Shown: one piece after another, positions 57,475 through 64,000 of the stretch | Position numbering within the stretch: the stretch's first letter is position 1 | How the letters are laid out: every line of letters begins with the position of its first letter | From: Clostridium manihotivorum | GTDB taxonomy: Bacteria; Bacillota; Clostridia; Clostridiales; Clostridiaceae | DNA length: 64,000 nt | Direction of reading: 5' to 3' | NCBI RefSeq assembly: GCF_004015185.1 | Contig: NZ_CP025746.1 | Span: 1,054,001 to 1,118,000 of the forward strand | Translations under genes and position numbers: made by a program | Notes under the pieces: generated by a model | Told to the model about the DNA's origin: nothing | What the model saw: the letters and a program-made list of their open reading frames with translations, nothing else | Database searches by the model: none

Positions 57475-58873
57475 TATTTTGAGGAGAATTATTTTAGCGT
57501 TTAACCACTTCATTTTATACTACGTGCTTATAATAAACGGTATATATTTTATTCAATTGATAATGTCAAGCTTCAATCTATATGATTATATAAGAAAAAT
57601 GAGATATTCTAACCACAAGAAGTATACCGAATCTGACAACATGATTCCTATTTCGGTATTAGTACCAGCTTATAATGAGCAGGAAACTATAGTTGATAAC
57701 ATAAGATCGCTTTTAACTCTGAACTATCCTACATTTGAGATTGTTGTAATAAATGATGGATCTAAAGATGAAACCTTACAAAGAGTAATAGAAGGATTTA
57801 ACCTGAGAAAGGTATATCAGCCTGTAAGGTATAGAGTAAATACAAATAAAATTAAGGCTATATATAAAAATATAGATATACCTAAGCTGGTGGTTGTAGA
57901 TAAGGAAAACGGAGGTAAGGCAGATGCTTTGAATGCAGGAATAAACGTATCTAGATATCCTGTATTTGCTTCTATCGATGCTGATTCAATCCTTGAGAGT
58001 GATTCTTTAGTTAGAGTTATAATGCCTTTTGTAGAGGATAAACTTACTGTAGCTGTAGGAGGAATAGTAAGAATAGCTAATGGAAGCATAATAAATAATG
58101 GAAAGATAAAAGATATAAGGCTACCTAAAAATAAAGTTGCTATGTTCCAGATTGTAGAGTATTTGAGGGCTTTCTTAACTGGAAGAATGGGATGGGATGC
58201 TATAGATGCTTTGCTTATAATATCTGGAGCTTTCGGAGCGTTTAAGAAAGAAAATGTAATTGAGGTTGGAGGGTATACAGTTAAAACCATAGGAGAAGAT
58301 ATGGAACTGGTAGTAAAGCTTCATAGAGCTATGAGAGAGAGAAAAATAAAATATAGAATAAAGTTTATTCCAGATCCAGTATGTTGGACTCAGGCTCCTG
58401 AGAAGTTCAAAGACTTAAGAGTTCAAAGAAGAAGATGGCAGATAGGTTTAATGGATAGTCTGTTTAAAAATAAAAGAATATTATTCAATCCTAGATATGG
58501 AAAGATAGGAGTTTTAGCTGCTCCTTACTTTTGGATATTTGAGATGATTGGGCCAGTTATAGAGGTTATAGGGTATATCTTTATTCCCTTATCATATATT
58601 TTTGGACTGCTCAATGTTAGGTACTTTATTTTATTTCTAGCCGCTTCCATATTGTATGGAGTAATACTTTCTATAGGAGCTATATTACTAGAGGAGTACA
58701 CCTTTAATAAGTATCCGTCCATATGGCAGCTTATAAAGCTAACCTTTTACGGAGTTATAGAAAACTTTGGTTATAGGCAAATGACTACCTTGTATAGGTT
58801 AGAGGGTATATTAAAGTTTAATAAGCTTAAGGGAAGCTGGGGGAGTATTAAAAGAAAAAAGTTTCAAGGCTAG
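57467..58873 (+). CDS. Processive family-2 glycosyltransferase
   Basis: 468 residues from ATG 57467. N-terminal helix, GT2 catalytic domain (~60-330): VLVPAYNEQETI, VINDGSKDET, DKENGGKADALNAG, SIDADSIL and QRRRWQIG (QxxRW of processive enzymes), followed by three or four C-terminal helices. Resembles poly-N-acetylglucosamine and related synthases. Last gene of the locus, followed by a terminator that begins within the stop region. No PilZ domain is present, so c-di-GMP control would need another protein. Confidence 0.88.
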   Translation: MIDILRRIILAFNHFILYYVLIINGIYFIQLIMSSFNLYDYIRKMRYSNHKKYTESDNMIPISVLVPAYNEQETIVDNIRSLLTLNYPTFEIVVINDGSKDETLQRVIEGFNLRKVYQPVRYRVNTNKIKAIYKNIDIPKLVVVDKENGGKADALNAGINVSRYPVFASIDADSILESDSLVRVIMPFVEDKLTVAVGGIVRIANGSIINNGKIKDIRLPKNKVAMFQIVEYLRAFLTGRMGWDAIDALLIISGAFGAFKKENVIEVGGYTVKTIGEDMELVVKLHRAMRERKIKYRIKFIPDPVCWTQAPEKFKDLRVQRRRWQIGLMDSLFKNKRILFNPRYGKIGVLAAPYFWIFEMIGPVIEVIGYIFIPLSYIFGLLNVRYFILFLAASILYGVILSIGAILLEEYTFNKYPSIWQLIKLTFYGVIENFGYRQMTTLYRLEGILKFNKLKGSWGSIKRKKFQG

Positions 58874-58901
58874 TAGATATACTGCTTTGAAACTTTTTCT
58901 T
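58861..58901 (+). terminator. Terminator of polysaccharide locus
   Basis: GTTTCAAGG (58861-58869) pairs with CTTTGAAAC (58885-58893), then TTTTTCTTT; the left arm lies in the last codons of the GT2 gene. Confidence 0.82.
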
Positions 58902-58980
58902 TGCTAAAACTTATTAACTTATATTCAAAAGAGGCAGGTGTTGAAAAATCTACAAAGAATATATAGACTTTGTAGGTATA

Positions 58981-60831
58981 CTAATTAATTACCTCACTTC
59001 TTATCTTCTCTAAATCAACGTTATCAAAGTCATTAACAGCCTTTATTACACCATAAATTGTATAGTTTCTCTGAATAAAGTAAGTTTCTTCTTTATCAAA
59101 TTTCATATCCAAAGTTCCTTTTCCATTGGTGATAGTAAAGCTATTAACTTTTGTATTTTTAGTGGATTCTATTATGTCGTACTGCCCGTCAGAATCTTTC
59201 ATATTTTTTAAATCAAGAGTTACTTTAGCCTCAAGGCCATTTTTAAATACCCATACTAAAGGATCGAAGTCGTTTGAATTTGTATTAACAGTGATGCTTT
59301 GGTTAATTCCATTAAGTTTTGCCTTTACAACTATCTTATCTGTAGGAACTTGTGATATAGGAACACCATATAGAGTTGGCTCCTGTGCAGCACCTCCAGA
59401 AGGTCCACAGCAACTCCCTCCTGCAGCAGAAGAAGCACCTTGGTCCGCTTGAGCTTTAGATACATCTTCTTTAGATACACTGTCAATATTATCTACTACC
59501 TTTATTTTTCCTGATATCATACCCATCCAGCAGCTATAGTCTATGTCTTTATCTGATGGTGTAAATTCAACTATGTTTTCTCCAGCTTTAAGCTTTTTAC
59601 TTATATTAAGGCTTGGAAAAACTATCTCATTATTACAAGAAGTTATTTGCTTGCCATCTATTATGAGCTTTGCAGGTACATTTTTTTGTAGGAAAACCAC
59701 ATTTGGTGTATAGCCTTTACCATCAGCCGTCAAGTTAATTAACTGTTTGCCATCTGCCATTTTTGCTTTATTGTCATCAGACATTTTTACATTAGAACTT
59801 AGAGTTCTAGAATTTATAAAAGACATAGGGGATATATTAATGCCCATTAGTGTAAAGCCTCTATTTGCCATTATGAAGCCAAGCAATATTACAACTACAC
59901 CACTAACCTTTAATAGCTTCTTAGTGTTAGAACTATTGATAAAGCTTGCTGCTACACCAAATACAAGCATTAATGGGATGGTTCCTAAAGCAAAGATAAA
60001 CATTGAAGTTGCTCCTCTAAAAGCACTTCCTGTAGCTAGTGCATATAGCTGCATTGTTTGAAGAGGTCCGCAAGGCATTAATCCATTAATTAAACCTACG
60101 ATTAATGGTTTACCAGAAGTTAGTTTTTTTGTGTTACAGCTTGACCATGGGAGCTTAATATTTATTCCTCTAAAGAATTTAAAGCCAGCTAAGTTAAAGC
60201 CCATTATGACCATAAATACTCCAGCAATTATGGATATTAAAGCCTGTGTACCAATGGTTATTGAGAACACTGAACCTATAGCCCCTACAATACCACCGAG
60301 AATTGTATAGGATATTAATCTACCTGCATTGTACAGTAAAGCGGGTTTAAGGTTTGAATACTTGTTTGTATTTTTTATTGAAATGCTTTGGGAGAGCATT
60401 ATTCCACCACACATTCCAACACAGTGAATAGAGGTAAATGCACCTATTACAAATAGCATAATATATGTAGTATTTGTACCAAGCTTAGAGCTCATATCAA
60501 ATCCGATAGAGTTTTGGCCAAACCTTATAAATACAAAAGCTATTAATATAATTGCGAGGATTGGTAATATTTCTTTTTTATTGGCATTACTTTTTAAGTT
60601 AGAGTTTGAAGAGATATCACCAACTACATTGTAGCCTGCTGCTTCTATAGTAGAGCATATTTTCCCATAGGAGCATTTTTCGTTATCGAATCTTACATAA
60701 ACCGATGAGTTTTTAAAGCTAGCTCTAGCTTCTATTACGCCAGTTAGTTCTTTTAATGAATTAGATATTCTATTTTCACAAGAAGTACAAGTCATGTCTT
60801 TAACACTAAGGTTAATAACCTTAATAGCCAT
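58981..60831 (-). CDS. HMA / TauE-SafE (DsbD-like) / cupredoxin-like fusion, probable copper-handling protein
   Basis: 616 residues (start ATG 60831). Order: heavy-metal-associated domain with CxxC in DMTCTSCENR (~1-70); membrane helix; SafE/DsbD-like six-helix unit with two Cys motifs CVGMCGG and LMPCGPLQ (~110-320); cupredoxin-like segment with TSCNNEIVFPS and SCWMGMISGKIKV (~360-450), which offers Cys and Met ligands; a GGSCCGPSGG linker; and a novel C-terminal domain (~490-616). Likely moves copper or reducing power across the membrane. Substrate and electron path are inferred. Confidence 0.85.
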   Translation of the reverse strand: MAIKVINLSVKDMTCTSCENRISNSLKELTGVIEARASFKNSSVYVRFDNEKCSYGKICSTIEAAGYNVVGDISSNSNLKSNANKKEILPILAIILIAFVFIRFGQNSIGFDMSSKLGTNTTYIMLFVIGAFTSIHCVGMCGGIMLSQSISIKNTNKYSNLKPALLYNAGRLISYTILGGIVGAIGSVFSITIGTQALISIIAGVFMVIMGFNLAGFKFFRGINIKLPWSSCNTKKLTSGKPLIVGLINGLMPCGPLQTMQLYALATGSAFRGATSMFIFALGTIPLMLVFGVAASFINSSNTKKLLKVSGVVVILLGFIMANRGFTLMGINISPMSFINSRTLSSNVKMSDDNKAKMADGKQLINLTADGKGYTPNVVFLQKNVPAKLIIDGKQITSCNNEIVFPSLNISKKLKAGENIVEFTPSDKDIDYSCWMGMISGKIKVVDNIDSVSKEDVSKAQADQGASSAAGGSCCGPSGGAAQEPTLYGVPISQVPTDKIVVKAKLNGINQSITVNTNSNDFDPLVWVFKNGLEAKVTLDLKNMKDSDGQYDIIESTKNTKVNSFTITNGKGTLDMKFDKEETYFIQRNYTIYGVIKAVNDFDNVDLEKIRSEVIN

Positions 60832-61236
60832 TGGTATCACCCCTTAAAAATTTATTGCGAATTAGTAGATGCGTGATTCTATAAATAAAATTTAGCTTAA
60901 AAGTACCGCATCCTTAATAATCATATCCATTTTATATGAAGTTAGTATGAAGATAAAAACATTATGATGTTATATTTTTGAACAGATATGTATATAGACT
61001 ACATTATCAATTTAACATTTAAACTGCATTTCTTATGTTTTAATATGAAGAATTTAATAAAAAAAAGCCGTACTTTTGAGAATTTTTAATTTTTATGAAA
61101 CAAAACTATATAGAATTTTGATGTATTAACAAAGTTTTCTCTTCTATATACAAAATATGTAATTTTAATGTATAATTACTAATATATGTATCACGATGTC
61201 TCGGTCATGAGTGAATATATAAAGGGGGGATTTAAA

Positions 61237-62517
61237 TTGGAATTTTATAGTCCAAGCGAGAAAATAAGACTAATGCGAAAAAAGTTTCGTGTTAATCAGT
61301 CACAATTAGAATGTATCAATATGACTAGAGCTTTTATAAGCATGATGGAAAGTGGTAAAAGAACGGTAAGCAAAAAGAGTTCTAAGTTATTAGTGGAGAG
61401 ATTCAATGAGATAGCTAAAAGAATAAGTGCCAACTTAAACTTAGATGACGAGTATTTTTCTAGAACTCCTATGGAGGACGCACGATATTATTGTGAGCGT
61501 GAACTGCAAAGTGCTGAATCTCTAAGCTATGAAGAACTCGAGGAGCTTGCAGAGATAGAAAAGAAATTTGAACTTGATGACTTAATGGCGTATACGTATA
61601 AAATATGGGGCATAAAATATCTTAACGATAATGATTATACACAGGCATTTATAGCTCTAAATAATTCTCTAGGAAAATATAAAGAGCTTAAATTGGAGAA
61701 AGAGCAAATAGAAGTGTATATGAGCCTCAGTCTATGTAAGATAAGAAAAAATTGCTTTGAGGACGCAGTTTTCTTTTATAAGCAAGCTATATATTACGCT
61801 AGAGAGGTAGAAAACCTAGCGGCTTACTATAAAGCTAGTTATTCTTTAGCATTAGTGTATTCACAAATCGCTAAATATGAACAAGCTGTTGATATAATAG
61901 AGAATACTATATTAAGTGCAGAGAATAAAGTTGATAAGAATATATCTATCAAAGCTATGTTGACAAGAGCATCAATAATGGCTGTTACAAATCAATTAGA
62001 TGATGCAGAACATGAATTTCATATGTTAGAAAAGATTATAGGTAATACAAATTTGCCACAGCTTGCACTAATATATACTAACCTATCAGAGATATATTAT
62101 AAAAAAGAGGATTTTGAAAAAAGCTTAAAATACATAAGCCTAGCCCAAAGCCTAAAAGTTCAATGCGACAAGCCTACTCTACCACATGTTTTAGGGCTTA
62201 AAGGAAAAGTGCTTCTTAAACAAGGTTTATATGAGGAAAGTTTAATGTTATTCGAGCTAGCTATTGATATGGCTGAACAATATAAGAGGTTTGAGGCTCT
62301 TATAGAAAACTATAGGGATTTAGTTAGTGTATTAGAGACAAAGAAGGACTATGATAAGATAAAGGACAAAATGTATAGGCTGCTAGATACCTTAGAGACT
62401 AATAACTTAACTGATGGTAAGCGCTTTGCTATATATAAACTAGCTCATGTAGAGGCGTTGCAAGGCAATCATGAGGAATCAATAAGGTTGCTAAACGAGA
62501 TTGAACCTCTTATATAA
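61237..62517 (+). CDS. RRNPP-type HTH-TPR regulator
   Basis: 426 residues from TTG 61237 (GGGGGG seven bases upstream); ATG 61186 lacks an RBS. N-terminal HTH (residues ~6-60, RKKFRVNQSQLECINMTRAF, then FISMMESGKRTVSKK), then about six TPR repeats covering 120-420. This is the organisation of peptide-sensing RRNPP regulators. A TATAAT lies at 61171. It is followed 94 bases later by a gene for a short exported peptide, its probable ligand precursor. Gap 60832-61236 shows no other gene. Confidence 0.88.
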   Translation: MEFYSPSEKIRLMRKKFRVNQSQLECINMTRAFISMMESGKRTVSKKSSKLLVERFNEIAKRISANLNLDDEYFSRTPMEDARYYCERELQSAESLSYEELEELAEIEKKFELDDLMAYTYKIWGIKYLNDNDYTQAFIALNNSLGKYKELKLEKEQIEVYMSLSLCKIRKNCFEDAVFFYKQAIYYAREVENLAAYYKASYSLALVYSQIAKYEQAVDIIENTILSAENKVDKNISIKAMLTRASIMAVTNQLDDAEHEFHMLEKIIGNTNLPQLALIYTNLSEIYYKKEDFEKSLKYISLAQSLKVQCDKPTLPHVLGLKGKVLLKQGLYEESLMLFELAIDMAEQYKRFEALIENYRDLVSVLETKKDYDKIKDKMYRLLDTLETNNLTDGKRFAIYKLAHVEALQGNHEESIRLLNEIEPLI

Positions 62518-62610
62518 AAAAATATACTTTTAGGCTTATTATTTTAATGTAATATTAAAATTGGTGTAATATAATAGAATTATATATAAATATTGGAAGG
62601 TGTGTGCGAT

Positions 62611-62754
62611 ATGAAAAGAAACTTATCAAAGGTAATATTAGGAATTACTATTATTGCCACTTTAGTTATTCCTACAATCTCTAATGTAAGTACTCAAAAT
62701 ATAGGAAGTCCTATAACCACATATATTCAATGGCCTGAGCCTGGTGACTTATAA
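62611..62754 (+). CDS. Secreted pro-peptide, probable quorum-sensing signal precursor
   Basis: 47 residues; RBS GGAAGG ten bases before ATG. Basic N-terminus (MKRNLSK), hydrophobic stretch (VILGITIIATLVIPTIS, residues 8-24) and a 23-residue polar tail ending YIQWPEPGDL. Size, topology and position directly after an HTH-TPR gene match Qsp/Phr/PapR-like pro-peptides that are exported, trimmed and re-imported. Its mature form cannot be read from the sequence. Confidence 0.8.
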   Translation: MKRNLSKVILGITIIATLVIPTISNVSTQNIGSPITTYIQWPEPGDL

Positions 62755-62770
62755 TACTTATTTAGCTAAA

Positions 62771-62817
62771 AAGAAGGTGTGCAAAACTATAAGAATAGTT
62801 TTGCACACCTTCTTTAT
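62771..62817. terminator. Strong bidirectional terminator
   Basis: AAGAAGGTGTGCAAAACTA (62771-62789) and its perfect complement (62796-62814) with a 6-base loop, between the pro-peptide gene and the convergent ohrR-like gene. Confidence 0.92.
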
Positions 62818-62821
62818 TATA

Positions 62822-63265
62822 TTACTTCATCGATTCTAATAGAGCTTTCATGCTTTCCCTGATGCTTTCAAGTTTCTCAGGAGAAAGTTTAGTGTTTTCC
62901 AGCAATTTATAAGGAATGCATTCAGCAGATAGTTTTTTATTTCTTCCTTCTTCGGTCAGCTTTATAATTACGTTTCGTTCGTCTTCTTTATCTCTGATTC
63001 TTACTATTAAATTAGAAGCTTCTAGCTTTTTAAGTAGAGGAGTTAAAGTACCAGAATCAAGATAAAGTCTGTTTCCTAATTCTTTAACAGTTACACCGTC
63101 TTTTTCCCAAAGAGCAAGTAATGTTATATATTGGGTATAAGTAAGACCCAAGTTATCAAGAAAAGGTCTATAACCTTTTATTATCTCTTTAGAACAAGCG
63201 TAGATAGCAAAACATAATTGGTTATCTAATTTTAACATTTCATCTTTTAATTCGTTCTCATTCAT
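62822..63265 (-). CDS. MarR-family regulator, OhrR-like
   Basis: 147 residues with winged HTH (~50-105, VTVKELGNRLYLDSGTLTPLLKKLEA). The N-terminal LCFAIYACSKE has a Cys at residue 18 in the position of the peroxide-sensing Cys of OhrR. Two bases after gpx, second gene of the operon. Organic-peroxide control of the peroxidase is likely; the ATP-independent palindrome upstream is its probable operator. Confidence 0.85.
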   Translation of the reverse strand: MNENELKDEMLKLDNQLCFAIYACSKEIIKGYRPFLDNLGLTYTQYITLLALWEKDGVTVKELGNRLYLDSGTLTPLLKKLEASNLIVRIRDKEDERNVIIKLTEEGRNKKLSAECIPYKLLENTKLSPEKLESIRESMKALLESMK

Positions 63266-63267
63266 GT

Positions 63268-63750
63268 TTACACGTCCTTTAAAAGTTTAGTAATATCCTC
63301 CTCAATCTTTGAAGGAACTGTAGTTGGTGCGTACCTGTCTACTACATTTCCATTTGAATCTACTAAGAATTTAGTAAAGTTCCACTTTATTGCTTTGCTT
63401 AAAACTCCGCCTTTTTGAGAAGTTAAGTATTTGTATATTGGATGAGCGTTTTCACCATTTACATCTACCTTCTCAAACATTTTGAAAGTTACTCCATAAT
63501 TTAACATGCAGAAGCTCTTAATTTCATCACTGTTTCCTGGATCTTGACTAGCAAATTGGTTGCAAGGGAACCCAAGAATTTCGAATTTTTCATTGCCAAG
63601 CTTCTTATACAAAGCTTCTAACTCTTCGAATTGAGGAGTTAGTCCACACTTACTTGCAGTGTTTACTATAAGTAATACTTTACCCTTATATTGAGAAAAG
63701 TCAACCTCTTTACCATCTATATCTGTAGCTTTAAAATCATATATACTCAT
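63268..63750 (-). CDS. Glutathione peroxidase-like thiol peroxidase
   Basis: 160 residues. Peroxidatic Cys35 in NTASKCGLTPQ, Gln in FPCNQFASQDPG and Trp in IKWNFTKFLV make the catalytic triad; the residue is Cys, not selenocysteine. Clostridia generally lack glutathione, so thioredoxin is the likely reductant. ATG 63750 with GGAGG upstream is preferred over a start five codons earlier. First gene of gpx-ohrR. Confidence 0.9.
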   Translation of the reverse strand: MSIYDFKATDIDGKEVDFSQYKGKVLLIVNTASKCGLTPQFEELEALYKKLGNEKFEILGFPCNQFASQDPGNSDEIKSFCMLNYGVTFKMFEKVDVNGENAHPIYKYLTSQKGGVLSKAIKWNFTKFLVDSNGNVVDRYAPTTVPSKIEEDITKLLKDV

Positions 63751-63806
63751 TTTTAATACCTCCAATAATATTGAACTTAATTGAATTGCGTAAAATTTAA
63801 TTGATA

Positions 63807-63835
63807 ATATAAATATATCACTGATATATTTATAT
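63807..63835 (-). promoter_or_regulatory. Operator of the gpx-ohrR operon
   Basis: A perfect 29-bp palindrome: 14-base arms (ATATAAATATATCA at 63807-63820, complement at 63822-63835) about one C, 57 bases upstream of gpx. AT-rich perfect palindromes are typical of OhrR/MarR sites. Bases 63836-64000 hold nothing recognised. Confidence 0.75.
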
Positions 63836-64000
63836 GTAAATACAAATAAACGAATTGTGATAAATTGTTAAAATTAGATATTTTTTTATACCGAAGAAGT
63901 TTTCTATAGATATATTATTTCTAAGTATTATTTAATAATACTGCTAAAGCCTTATTATAATTGTTCATATAAAAAGATATTTTGATGCAGCTTATTAACT

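Overview
The window is AT-rich DNA from a spore-forming member of the Firmicutes, most probably Clostridium in the strict sense. Supporting signs are the anaerobic (early-cobalt) cobalamin genes, a ger germinant-receptor operon, the small acid-soluble spore protein gene tlp, an S-box (SAM-I) riboswitch, strong GGAGG ribosome-binding sites with many TTG/GTG starts, and several clostridial-type insertion sequences. No rRNA, tRNA or CRISPR array was seen. The species cannot be named from the sequence alone.

Layout. Bases 1-7650 carry part of a cobalamin operon (cbiL partial, cbiF, cbiG, cbiH, cbiJ) followed by the cobalt ECF transporter cbiM-N-Q-O, in which cbiM has an in-frame TGA. A decayed IS1182-type element follows. 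Bases 9.7-12 kb hold a Fur-boxed ferric-reductase-like gene, an unknown small gene and tlp. From 11.9 to 14.4 kb is a beta-glucoside PTS gene behind two tandem antiterminator/terminator leaders. Bases 14.9-18.6 kb form a compact locus: a secreted Trp-rich protein, three ABC-2-type membrane proteins and an ABC ATPase. Bases 18.6-25.3 kb are a TetR/MMPL exporter operon whose exporter is split by an intact IS66 element. The ger operon lies at 25.7-29.9 kb and a Fur-boxed gpmA at 30.5 kb. Next come a TetR/zinc-ribbon/VOC operon, a SAM-riboswitch operon (Fe-S protein and trans-sulfuration enzyme), a PadR pair, a TetR gene and a CheY-like gene abutted by an intact IS1182-type element.

Bases 39.8-51.8 kb are mostly housekeeping or single genes: a GGDEF-EAL sensor, dinB, a methyltransferase, a transglutaminase lipoprotein, a CorA transporter, a HAD hydrolase, a GH1 phospho-beta-glucosidase and a CNNM/CBS protein. 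From 51.9 to 58.9 kb is a probable polysaccharide locus (glycosidase-like protein, response regulator, HEAT-repeat protein, processive GT2), interrupted by a decayed IS110 element. At 59-60.8 kb is an HMA/TauE/cupredoxin fusion. At 61.2-62.8 kb is an RRNPP-type regulator with its own small secreted pro-peptide gene, the best candidate for an undescribed signalling system. The window ends with an ohrR-like/glutathione peroxidase pair behind a perfect 29-bp palindrome.

Four families of short non-coding repeats (called A-D here) are scattered between genes. Family A, about 125-132 bp with GGCTMTGTT-type inverted ends, is MITE-like, and in several copies carries a strong ribosome-binding site and a very short ORF. 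Many transcription units have visible operators: two Fur boxes, three TetR-type palindromes, a PadR-type inverted repeat, a LexA-like box and two sigma-G-like promoters.
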